A DNA stretch of 64,000 nucleotides from Megamerina dolium (Eukaryota; Arthropoda; Insecta; Diptera; Megamerinidae), in assembly GCA_963854835.1 (NCBI GenBank), contig OY978530.1, positions 21,099,937 to 21,163,936 of the forward strand, written 5' to 3'. A program made the translations under genes and the position numbers. Under the pieces are notes generated by a model that searched no databases, was not told the DNA's origin, and saw only the letters and a list, made by a program, of their open reading frames with translations. Positions 1-9,894 of this stretch are shown here, one piece after another (the first letter of the stretch is position 1; each line of letters opens with the position of its first letter).

Positions 1-107
1 AACCTACCACATTTTACCATTTTTGACCAATTAATATATACATTTATTTACAAATTTATTTAAGAATTTATTTAAGAATTTATTTAAGATTTATTTAAAT
101 TCTATAA

Positions 108-840
108 GAAATCCATTATTATTGCATTAAATTGAAGGTTTTATTTAGCATAGTTAGAATGATCAGATTTAGGTCAATTATGTACCGTTTTATTCGATAT
201 CTTGTTGCCATTTTGAAGATAGGGTGCCGTAGCTCAGTGGTTAGTGTGTTGACCTTTTGATGTGTAGGTCGTGGGTTCAATCCCCGGCTGAAGCATAACA
301 AATTTAATATCGAAGAGATTTTTTTTTCGAACGGTACCCACCTGTCGACAAGCAATTGGCAATTCTTCCGGCAGTAAAAATTTGCCATAAAAAACAGAAT
401 TCTGTGACGAAGCTCAGAAAAAAGTGATGTCACAAGGGCTCTGCCGTTCGGAACCTGCTAAAATAAGTAGGTCTCTTCTAATACTGTCCAAAAATTTAAA
501 ACAACCACAACAGTAATGGCACTTTTGCCTATTGGCAAAAAACTGGGACAGTCGATTTTCACAAGCTTCTCTTGAGGCGAATTTTTCACCAGCAAAATCA
601 TTTGCCATAGACAGGAACAGGTAGTAATCACTTGATGCCAGGTCCGGACTATAAGGTGGATGCATAAGAACCTCCCAACCAAACTCCCGGAGCTTGAATA
701 TAAGTAGTTGGTACATACTACTCTGCAGCACAGGACGATTCGGTTTTCTTTGCGCACAGTGTGATTCGTTGCAACTTCGATGTTAGCCTTAATTCGGTTT
801 AGCGTACGATCAACAATAAATGTTTTCAACATAGGCAAGC
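108..840 (-). pseudogene. mariner (irritans-type) transposase fragment, split by a SINE
   Basis: Read on the minus strand, this encodes the C-terminal half of a mariner transposase, the DDD-type enzyme that cuts and rejoins element ends. The block PPYSPDLASSDYYLF near 640-690 is the mariner signature around the third catalytic aspartate, followed by a stretch (FAGEKFASREACENRLSQFF) typical of irritans-type mariners. A weaker match upstream, to about 840, lies in another frame and has lost the second catalytic motif. The C-terminal tail (KWQQ-like) resumes at 108-215, on the far side of a SINE at 222-519, so the SINE split the gene. Frameshifts and stops make it non-functional. I see no terminal repeats. 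Confidence 0.75.
222..519 (+). mobile_element. tRNA-derived SINE, copy 1 (3' truncated)
   Basis: The head carries RNA polymerase III box A-like TAGCTCAGTGGTTAG and box B-like GGTTCAATCCC motifs in tRNA-like spacing. The body is the same as in five other SINE copies in this window (about 26.3, 36.3, 56.7, 57.2 and 60.4 kb). The match stops after CACAACAGTAATGG; the usual tail is missing and mariner sequence resumes at 520. The tRNA-like head is part of the SINE, not a tRNA gene. Confidence 0.85.
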
Positions 841-1178
841 AATGAAGTACGCTCTTATCTTTCTAAGCATGAACTGCCAAGCATTATAGAAATACAGATT
901 GAGCCCTCTGACGTCATAAACGAAAGAGTACGAATAGTAGGCAAATAAGAGATGTCAAAATATGTATGTAACCTATAGTGACCAGAAGTTGCCTAAGTGG
1001 AAATGCCATGCGTCTAAATAATATAAAAAAAAATTAATTGAGAATTAAAAAAGAATTAATTAAAACTTCTTCAATTTCTTTGTTTAGTTTTCTAATCTAA
1101 CCCGGAAGAACAATTTCTTTGCCTTAATATTGCAATTAATACTGGAAGATTGCTCAATATGTATATGGATCAATATGT
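841..1178. other. no recognised feature
   Basis: AT-rich spacer between the split mariner and the next mariner. I see no coding similarity or repeat structure here. Confidence 0.5.
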
Positions 1179-2460
1179 GTATTGTATCTATAACTTAATT
1201 CTTGCGGTTTGCTAAGAGATGGCGTAACTTGATTATTATTCCATCGTTCCAATATTCCGAACATGCGTTGGAAAGCTACTGCCATTGTGCGTCTTTCTCA
1301 GTATATGTCTTTCATTTGAAGTGTAAACAACAATAATTTTTTTACACTCAAATATGTCGAACTTTGTGCCTGAAAAACTTGTTTTTGCGGGGAGTTCTTC
1401 TTCATTACTTTAATATAAAGAAAACTGCTGCCGAAAGTCATCGTATTTTGGTGGACGTTTATGGTGAACATTCTCTTTCTGAATGCCAAATGTGGTTTGC
1501 ACGATTTAAAAGTGGGAATTTTGGCTTGAAAGACGAAGAACGTCCTGGGCACCCAAAAAAGTTTAAAGATGAAGAACTGGAAGCATTACTCTATGAAGAT
1601 TGTTGCCAAATACAAGGAGAGCTTGCAGAATCTTTGGAAGTCACTCAAGCCGCATTTCAAAACGTTTAAAAGAAGCCGCATACATTCAAAAGCAAGGAAA
1701 TTTGGTGCCACATGAACTGAAGCCGAGAGACGTTGAAAGGCATATCCGAAATGCTGCTGGAACGCCACAAAAAGAAGTCATTTTTGCATCGGATTGTTAC
1801 TGGTGATGAAAAATGGATCCATTATGACAACCCCAAATGCAAAAAATCATTGTGAAACCCGGCCATCAGCCAAATCAACGGCAAAGCCGAATATCCATGG
1901 CGCGAAAGTAATGCTCTGTATTTGGTGGGATGGTGTGCTGTATTATGTGTGCTGTATTATGAGCTGCTAAAATCGGGTGAAACCATCAATGTAGAACGCT
2001 ACCGAACACAATTAATCCATTTGAAGAGAGCAATAGCCGAAAAACGCCCGGAATATTCGACCACACATGAGTCCATAATTTTTCATCATGACAACGCTAG
2101 GCCTCATGTTGCAACACCGGTCAAAAACTATTTGGAAAACAGCGGCTGGGAAGTTTTGCCTCACCTGCCTTATAGCTCAGACCTTGCCCCGTCCGACTAC
2201 CTTTTATTCCGATCGATGCAGAACGGCCTCAATGGAATAAGGTTCACATCAGAACAGTGTATTAAAAATTGGCTTGATTTATTCTTGGCCGCCAAGCCGG
2301 CGCAGTTCTTTTGGGATGGAATCCACAAATTGCCAGAAGATGGAAAAAAGTCATAGCTTCAGATGGGCAATACTTTGAATAATACTATTGTACATGTTTT
2401 TCTTAAGTAAAAGTACGAATTTTGAAAAAAACCGATCGAATTAAGTTATAGATCCAATAC
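1179..2460 (+). mobile_element. mariner element (cecropia-like), terminal repeats preserved
   Basis: A 1.28 kb element bounded by imperfect terminal inverted repeats at 1179-1208 and 2431-2460 (about 26 of 30 positions match; shared core ATCTATAACTTAATTC). Size and internal transposase fit the mariner family. A clear TA target duplication could not be fixed because the outermost bases also match between the two ends. Confidence 0.75.
1354..2356 (+). pseudogene. mariner transposase, frameshifted
   Basis: Starts at ATG 1354 (MSNFVPEK) and shifts frame near 1395, where HYFNIKKTAAESHRILVDVY begins. It continues through the helix-turn-helix region, shifts again near 1650 and 1810, and ends with the frame covering 1922-2356. 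All three catalytic motifs can be found: TGDEKWIHYDN near 1800, HHDNARPHVA near 2085, and YSSDLAPSDYLLF near 2175, the mariner D,D34D arrangement. Several frameshifts and a damaged stretch near 1850 make it inactive. The sequence resembles cecropia-type mariners; this assignment is from memory of the family. Confidence 0.85.
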
Positions 2461-3262
2461 AAAATTATTTGTTATGAGCAACCCATTTCCATTATTTGCG
2501 GTTAAAATATTTTCAAGCGAGTTCAATTGAGTTCTCCGGTAGGTTTTCTCTCAGGTGATTTACCCATATATTTACCCATAAATCAGCGCCATCCTGAATC
2601 CCAATATCTCATACTTCATGTAGTAGTTTATGAGATATATAAAAAATATGAGATATATAGCCAGCAATATTTTCGAGGCCGTTATATGCCAATACTTTCA
2701 GCTCCGCCATTTCTGTGGGTGTGTCATCAACGTCAGGAATAAAACGTATTGTGCTGAACATAACGCCTGAGAAAATTGTAGATATTATATAATATCGTAT
2801 ATGCATTTCTGCTTGAGGTTGATAAAATCACAATTTATAAAATAGTCCTTGCAAATCACACTGTGTATATATTCATTCGCATTGGTACACACATGCATCA
2901 ACGCTTGCTTATTTGTTGTTGCTTTTGCTCTCGTTTCTTCAGGAATAGTATTTTTGCATAAATAAATAAATATCAACTTCGCATAAAAAATCAACAAAAA
3001 GGAGAGAGCACCACAGAAAATGTCGGATTTTGAGTGAACATTTTAGGACGGCTTTTTAGTCTTGGTTGAAATTCATGTATGCCCGTGCACCTTCTTTAGT
3101 TCAATATTCTTTGCTTCAGCATAACATATGTGCCATATATGTACATATGTTATATGTTATATAAATGTAAATATGAAATATTATTATATAATATTATTAT
3201 ATACATGTAAAAATAAACATTTTCATTAATGCGAAATAGTGAAAGATTTATAGATAAAAAAA
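2461..3262. other. no recognised feature, AT-rich
   Basis: Low-complexity AT-rich DNA with short TATA-like palindromes around 3120-3200. Open frames here are short and resemble nothing I know. Confidence 0.5.
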
Positions 3263-3508
3263 TAATTAATTATATAATTAAAAATTAAAATAATTAAAAA
3301 TTAAGATAATTGAAAATTATATTGTTTATATACATATACACATACTTATTATTTTATAGAAAACCCTATAACATAGAGACATATGTTATATAATTAATTA
3401 TATAATTAAAAATTAAAATAATTAAAAATTAAGATAATTGAAAATTATATTGTATATATACATATACACATACTTATTATTTTATAGAAAACCCTATAAC
3501 ATAGAGAC
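3263..3508. repeat. tandem duplication, 128-bp period, two copies
   Basis: The block from about 3263 to 3390 is repeated at 3391-3508. Both copies run from TAATTAATTATATAATTA to CCCTATAACATAGAGAC and are nearly identical, suggesting a recent local duplication. No function is apparent. Confidence 0.85.
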
Positions 3509-4199
3509 TGTTAATTTATATAACGGTTAATTTTTAAATATTGCAATTTCCTTTCGCAACAACTGCCTTTTGAGTGTATTGCCTTTCAAGTTATAACTAC
3601 AATGGCTAATAAAACAAAACCATCCATCTTTAGTTCAGTGCAGTGAGTTTTCAAGCTCTTTCGTTCAATCACTGAGTATCTGTTGTGCAAATCATAGAGC
3701 TGAATTTTAAGAGAATGTCTTGAAACGTAATATGAATGAGTCGTTCCAGCAGTACATGCATAAACATATTCCCAAAAATCATATTCATTAAAATCTACCA
3801 CTAGATTTTAGAATCAACCACAATTTTTTAACCTCATCTACTAATTTTATATAGTTTTGTACAGTTCTAATACTGTTCGTAATGTCAAACATTAAGGAAA
3901 CATACAAACGAATTCACCGAGAAACATTTTTGCTCGTGTAAACGTGAACAAAACTTGAACAGAGAATTGAAAATATTTTTGTGCCTAAATGCGGACTAAT
4001 ACAAAAGCAAAAACATTATCAAATGCCGTCAGCCTATGAAGCATACAGACTGCCGTTTTCTTATGAGCATTATTCGTTATCATTCGTTAATTATTCACTG
4101 GTTGCTCCTCTATATCTCTATGTCCTAGAAAGCAAACTTTTGCAAATAAATTTGCATTTAATTGAATTTAGCTCTATATTGGATTTCCTGCAAATGCTA
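3509..4199. other. no recognised feature
   Basis: AT-rich spacer. Open frames at 3586-3801 and 3981-4217 match no family I recognise. Confidence 0.5.
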
Positions 4200-4850
4200 A
4201 ATATCTTTGTATGTTAAATAATTTTGTAGGTGCGGCTCCTCGCTAAAGTCTACTGCAATAACATCGTAAATATACAAAAAAAAATTGGATAGGTGAAAGA
4301 AAGCTATTGGTATCATTCGAGGAAATGAATTGGCAACAACGTTTAGTCCGAAGTTCACAACCTTCCATCTAAAAGCTCCTCGATCTGTACTAAATGATGC
4401 CACCTCTCTAGATTTTCCGTATGGGGTGTTTGATGAAAACCGGAGTAAAGGTCTAAAGTGGAGAAGTATCTAGCACGTACCAAATTATCTAAAATGTCGT
4501 TGACTCGCGCGAGTGAAAAATTGTCTGTTATTAACTTTTTGTCACTCCGCTTAAATCCACACACATTCTGAAAGATCACATCCTAACCATTAAAAATTTT
4601 TTTCTGTACTAATATTAGAGGGCTGATATAATTTCAATAACTAGCCTAAATTAAATCATTATGAAACAATTCTCCTACATGTCGGTGTATTTCATTTCTT
4701 TGAGCATAAGATAAGCTATAATTTTGTACGTAAATAGGGTCGTTGTCAATGAGTTTCAGCTTCTGTTCATAAAAATTATTTACTGCCATTTTGTTATATT
4801 TCATATCAAAAATACGTATTTTTGACATAGCACCATTAAATTGCTTTTCG
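4200..4850 (-). pseudogene. old Gypsy-type pol remnant, RT N-terminal region (downstream half)
   Basis: Minus-strand reading gives the entry to a Ty3/Gypsy reverse transcriptase: a run near 4650-4780 ending EIHRHVGELFHNDLI, then DNFSLARVNDILDNL and ARYFSTLDLYSGFHQ near 4430-4540, and a decayed catalytic region near 4240-4300 (IYDVIAV where YxDD is expected). Stops and frameshifts separate the pieces. The protease of the same old element lies at about 13.4 kb in the same orientation; the Gypsy tandem array at 4999-13208 was inserted between the two halves. The sequence style resembles errantivirus/17.6-type elements rather than the younger Gypsy family in this window. Confidence 0.7.
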
Positions 4851-4998
4851 CATAATCTGGGATTTTGTTTTCTCGGTAGATGAATTTTTTTCTAAGACAT
4901 AACGTTCAGTTATTCAGTTTTTCTGCTCGGAACTGATCGATTTTATACTCTTGGGTTCATCATCGTGTTTACTATTTTTACAATGGATGTGTTTATAT

Positions 4999-5420
4999 TG
5001 TTACGTTTTTATTCTGTGAGCGTTTAATTCTATTTGAATTACCTTGTTCGATCACTGGATTCTGTTAATAATGACTGCAACACTTATTTTATACAACTAT
5101 ATACAGCAACAATTTATTTATTAATCTCTATTTACAATCAACTATTTACAATAACACTTAAATGTACTTGCAACTTTTGCCTCTGTATCGATGTGTCCGC
5201 AATCACGTTCGGGATCAAATTGATTGTCACTTCTCAACACTGGCTCTATTTATATTCTGTTGGCAACACCCCAGAATCTTCCTTTATCGAGATTCTTCTC
5301 TTTCTTTCTGGTTGGCTTCTTCTGGTTATCGCTTATTTCTTTTTGTTGACATTCGTTTTGATGCTGCCAATAGTGTCAGTCACGATAGTGATGAGTAACC
5401 AACTAGCGATACTCGTTACA
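4999..5420 (-). repeat. Gypsy LTR1 (3' LTR of the array)
   Basis: On the minus strand it begins TGTAACGAGTATCG and ends AAAACGTAACA, giving the usual TG...CA ends. It is about 422 bp and nearly identical to LTR3. The flanking ATAT at 4995-4998 is one half of the target duplication. Confidence 0.9.
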
Positions 5421-5437
5421 CTGCCCTCCTCTTAACC
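5421..5437 (-). other. polypurine tract of Gypsy internal A
   Basis: On the minus strand the bases next to LTR1 read GGTTAAGAGGAGGGCAG, a purine-rich primer for plus-strand DNA synthesis in its expected position. The same tract abuts LTR2 (9857-9873) and the Gypsy-C LTR (27511-27527). Confidence 0.8.
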
Positions 5438-5458
5438 TTGTTCGTCCCGAACAAGTTT

Positions 5459-6789
5459 TTATAACTCCCCTCGATATGGCGCAAGTCGCTCCAAGTGCAC
5501 TACTTTAAACTTTGCTCTTTTATTCCAGGCACGTTGAATACGATACACTACGTCATTTATCTTTGCTATAATCTCATATGGTCCTTCCCAATGAGTCTGT
5601 AGTTTAGGGGACAGGCCTTTCTTTCGTTGTGGATTATGAAGCATTACAAGCACTCCTTCATAGAACCCTTTTGAATTTGCTTTCAAGTTATACCTGGCCT
5701 TCATCTTATCGCTTATCATCTTCGACCGCTCTCTGATGAACTGATGTACTTCATCAAACTGTTCCCGCTTTTCGCTAGTATAATTACCTTCGGTTGATCT
5801 CGTTCGTGTTACGACTCCAAATTCAATTCAGTTCAATTTTAAATCAGCTGGCAGTCTTAACTCGTTTCCAAAAATTGCCATTGCCGGTGTAGTAGCCGTA
5901 TCATGTTGTGCTCATCTATATGCCATGAGGAACATTGGTCTGTTTGGTATTTATCTACGACTTTTCTCAAATATTCCTCCAAGGTACGGTTAAATCGTTC
6001 TACCATGCGATCAGATTGTGAATGCAAAGGTGTTGTACGAGTTTTGTATATACCCAGCATACGGCATATCTCTTGGAATACAACTGATTCGAAATTTCGA
6101 CCTTGGTCTGAGTGTAACTCCATCGGTACACCAAAACGAGTAATCCATTGGTTGACGAATACATCGGCAACTGTACTAGCTTCTTGATTTGGAATGGGGT
6201 ATACTTCAGGACATTTACTGAAGTAATCTATAACCACCAGAACATACTTGTTTTCTGCGTTGCTTATTGGAAATGGTCCAGCTATGTCCATAGCAATTCG
6301 GTTGAATGGAGCACCCACGGTGTATTGGTGCATCTTACCTCGGCTTTTCTTAGTGGGACCTTTGGCCATTGCACATTGCTTACACTTCCGAATCCAATCA
6401 GCGACATGGTCGTGACATCCAACCCAATAAAATCGTTTCTTTATTTTCTCGACGGTTTTGGTGATTCCCAAATGCCCTCCACTGGAGGCATTGTGATACT
6501 CAGCTATCACTTCATTTATTCTTGCCTTCACTTTCCCATGTTCGGAATAAACATCCGTCTCGTAAGTGCAGGCTTTGCCACTGCGCCCAGTATGCCTTTG
6601 CTATTGGACTCTCATTAGCCATTTCTTTCCAATCTGGACGTATGCCCTGCTCCTTGTATTCTATAATCTTTACGAGATCTGGGTCGTTCCGCTGATCTTC
6701 TTGCACTCGTTAGGTGGTCCATGACTCCTCCGGCAATATATTCGTAAGTCATATGTCGACAATGTGCTCCTTGCTTTCCACTTGAGAAC
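5459..6789 (-). pseudogene. Gypsy internal A: integrase, broken
   Basis: The integrase of copy A inserts the element DNA into the genome. The zinc-binding start (HNASSGGHLGITKTVEKIKK, then CKQCAMAKG) and the DDE core (AMDIAGPF, SDQGRNFESV, MVERFNRTLEEYL) are readable at 5857-6531, and the C-terminal GPY-type segment (THWEGPYEIIAKINDVVYRI) at 5459-5719. A deletion of about 38 nt near 6530 removes GKIT-to-PKAR residues found in copies B and C and shifts frame. A second small deletion near 5940 breaks the frame after the catalytic core. Against B and C the rest is nearly identical, so the damage is recent. Confidence 0.88.
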
Positions 6790-8070
6790 TATGTTTACAT
6801 TCCATTTTGCAAGGACGACGAGATAGAGCATCCGCGTTGCCGTGATGTTCTCCTTTACGATGTTCGATGGTAAAATCATAACTCTGCAGCCTTTCAATCC
6901 AGCGCGCCAATTGTCCTTCTGGGTTTTTAAATTGTAATAACCACCTTAGCGCTGCGTGGTCAGTTCGTAGATGAAATGACTGACCGTACAAGTATTTATG
7001 GAAATACTTTACACATTCCAGTATTGCGAGCAACTCTCTTCGAGTGACACAGTAGTTTCTTTCTGGCTTCGACAGGATTTTAACACAAACTTTTGACCAG
7101 GTACTGGATACGCTAATACTGGTGCTGAACAGAGTCTTTCTTTCAGTTGTTCGAATGCTTTCTGTTTGTCCTCGCCCCACACAAATGGTTTGTTCTTTCT
7201 TGTCAACTCATGCAGACTGCTGGCGATGTTTGCAAATCCAAGAACAAATCGTCTATAGTAGGTGCATAAGCCTAGGAAGCTTCTTAACTCGTGAAGAATC
7301 AACGGAATAGGACATTCTTGTACTGCTGCTACTTTCTCCTCGTCGGTATGTACTTCTGTTGTTACTTTATGACCAAGATATTTAACTTCTTGCCTGAAAA
7401 GTGAACACTTTTTCATATTCAGCTTAAGCCCTGCTAATTGTATACGCTTAAATACTTCTTTCAACTTTTCCAGGTGGTCGTTAAAATCTTTTCCCATCAC
7501 GATAATGTCATCGAAGTACACCAAGCACGTTTTCCAGTGTAGTCCTCTGAGTACACGCTCCATTAGACGTTCGAAAGTAGCTGGTGCATTGCATAAACCA
7601 AATGGCAGGACTGTAAATTGCAATAGACCATCGCCAATACTGAAAGCTGTTTTCTCCTTGTCTTCCTTACCAAATTCCACTTGCCAGTAGCCACTTTGCA
7701 AATCAAGAGTTGAGAACCACTTCGCACCAGATAGTGTGTCCAGAGTGTCATCGATTCTTGGCAGTGGATAGCTGTCTTTTTTCGTAATATCATTCAGCTT
7801 TCTGTAATCCACACAGAATCGAGTACTTCCATCCTTCTTCTTTACCAGCACAACTGGTGAACTCCATGGACTCGCTGATGGTTCAATAACACCTTGTTTC
7901 TGCATATCGGAAATCAGCTTAATGGCTTCGTCTCTTTTGGCCAATGGAACACGTCGTGGTGTTTGACGAATTGGTCTAGAATCACCGGTGTCAATGTGAT
8001 GCTTCACGATGGTTGTTCGTCCTCCAGTTTTTCCATTTAAAGGAAAGATTGAACTGTACTTCTCCAATAG
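6790..8070 (-). pseudogene. Gypsy internal A: reverse transcriptase-RNase H, broken
   Basis: The frame 7009-8196 holds a nearly complete Ty3/Gypsy reverse transcriptase: SRPIRQTPRRVPLAKRDEA, the SPWSSPVVLVKKKDGSTRF block, WFSTLDLQSGYWQVEF, PFGLCNAPATFERLM, and catalytic VYFDDIIVMG (YxDD). One codon is missing after KVTTE compared with copy C. RNase H has lost about 80 nt that contain the first catalytic aspartate (DTDASGYG in copy C), which also shifts the frame; RNase H resumes at 6749-7180 with NYCVTRRELLAILECVKYFH and DHAALRWLLQF. Upstream, the protease is deleted and the RT frame joins the gag zinc-knuckle region near 8100. Confidence 0.88.
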
Positions 8071-8074
8071 TTGT

Positions 8075-9518
8075 AAAGCCTTTTCTTTTTCTTTTTCTCC
8101 TTTGTCTTCCTGGAGAATTCGATCTTGATCGCTTTCGTCGTAGACCGCAGTCACGCGCCATATGTTCTGGTTTGTCGCAAATGAAGCACTTACCACTAAA
8201 TTTGTTTTCGCGTCGACCTGTTGTTCTTCCTTCAGGCTGCACTACGGACTTGAATGCCTGACACACTGCTTCAACCAGATGTGATGTTTTCCCCTCTAGT
8301 TTGCGTACCCGTGGCATTGGTCGACGCATCAAACTGGCGGCTTCAAACGTCAAGGCACTACTGACTGTTTCGGCATAAGTATTCCTTGGTGACATGACTA
8401 GGGCACGCTTTGTCTCTCCATCATGTATGCCATCTATGAATGCCTCTATTTTTATTTTTTCGACGAACTCTTCCGAATTACCGGAGAACGCTAGATGAAA
8501 TAAGCGCTCAATATCGGAAGCGAATTCCTGAAGGCTCTCATTACTCCGTTGCACTCGCGATCTCAATTCCACTCGATGTAATTGACTCTTGTATTCATTT
8601 CCATATTTCCGCTGGAGTGTGTCCATCAGTGATTGGTAGTTACCACGATCTTTCTCTGGAATCATCTGTAACACTTCGGAAACATTGCCTATTAATGCGA
8701 CTATTAAAGCAGTAGTCTTGTCGCTATCATCCCATTGATTCTTCGAAGCTGTTGTCTCGAATTGAAGCTTAAAGATATTGAATGGCGTGCTTCCGTAAAA
8801 TGTTGGTGGCTTTAGTTTGATTGTACTTGAATCTCTAATCACTGATGTGGCTGGTCCATTTATTTTTAGTTGATTGAGTTCGTGCTGTAATTTCTCGAAC
8901 TTATCTTCCCAGTCGTCGACATGTTCCTTCAGCTTATCATCCAACTCATCCACGTATTCTTTCAGATCTGTGACTTTGTCATTAATAGCTCCGGAAATTT
9001 CCTGAAATCTAAGTTCGATTCCTTTTTGTAGATTTTCGATGACGTTTTTTTGGCGATGCGTATTTCCTTGAATTTCCATACGCAATTCACTAATAACGCC
9101 TTCTTGGCGAGCCGAATGTCCTTGAAACTTGTAGTCAATGGTTTTCTGGAATTCTCCCATAGCGTTTTCTTGGCGGGACGGCGGGAATTTTCATACGCAA
9201 TTCAGCCGAATGTTCTTGAAGCTTGGAGTCAATGCAAGACGCATTTTGTTGTAACTGTTGTTGCTGCTGTTGCATCATGGTTTTCATAAATTCCATGAGT
9301 TGACCATTCTAATCTACCTTGCTCTCTTCCTCGGCGTGCACGACTGCATGTATCTCGGCTTCCTCAAAGAACTCATGTTCTTCTACATTAATACCCTTAA
9401 CCTCCATGGCTTGCCTTAGCCTCACCAGCAGTTCCGCCTTTGCACCTGATGACGATAGATTCATCTCTACCAACAACTTTTTAAGCTGGTCCACTTTTGG
9501 TTGGTCAATTTTCACCAT
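8075..9518 (-). pseudogene. Gypsy internal A: Gag with SAP-like N-terminus and CCHC knuckle
   Basis: Translation starts at ATG 9518 (MVKIDQPKVDQLKKLLVEM), just inside the primer-binding site. Residues about 8-42 resemble a SAP DNA-binding motif (VDQLKKLLVEMNLSSSGAKA, then ELLVRLRQ). A stop (TAG, where copy B has a serine codon) ends this frame at 9309, and a frameshift follows near 9175. The frame 7991-9160 then encodes a coiled coil (repeated LKEHVD/DDKLKEH heptads), the retrotransposon Gag core (FDG-like TPFNIFKLQFETTASKNQW; GSYQSL-like region; SRVQRSNESLQEFASDIERL) and a zinc knuckle CFICDKPEHMARDC (C-x2-C-x4-H-x4-C). Past it the frame runs out of frame into RT sequence because the protease segment is deleted. 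Confidence 0.85.
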
Positions 9519-9527
9519 CTTTACAGA

Positions 9528-9547
9528 ATCCCACTTCTGACACCAAT
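9528..9547 (-). other. primer-binding-site-like sequence next to LTR2
   Basis: On the minus strand, immediately after the LTR end AACGTAACA, the sequence reads ATTGGTGTCAGAAGTGGGAT. TGG at this position is expected of a tRNA-primed start. An identical copy adjoins LTR3 at 12751-12770. I do not assign a tRNA. Confidence 0.7.
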
Positions 9548-9856
9548 TGTTACGTTTTTATTCTGTGAGCGTTTAATTCTATTTGAATTACCTTGTTCGA
9601 TCACTGGATTCTGTTAATAATGACTGCAACACTTATTTTATACAACTATATACAGCAACAATTTATTTAATAATCTCTATTTACAATCAACTCTGCTTAC
9701 AATCAACTATTTACAATAACACTTAAATGTACGTGCAACTTTTGCCTCTGTACCGATGTTTACTCAATCACGTTCGGGATCAAATTGATTGTCACTTCTC
9801 AACACTGGCTCTATTTATACTCTGTTGGCAACACCCCAGAATCGATACTCGTTACA
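9548..9856 (-). repeat. Gypsy LTR2 (shared middle LTR, internally deleted)
   Basis: Same ends as LTR1 and LTR3 but only 309 bp. About 130 bp between CCCAGAATC and CGATACTCG are missing relative to LTR3, with ATC at both deletion edges. It serves as 5' LTR for internal A and 3' LTR for internal B. Confidence 0.9.
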
Positions 9857-9894
9857 CTGCCCTCCTCTTAACCTTGTTCGTCCCGAACAAGTTT

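Noticed and set aside
222..295. tRNA-like sequence with box A and box B
   Set aside because: It is the head of a SINE; the same body and tail follow in five other copies, and the tRNA cloverleaf is degraded.
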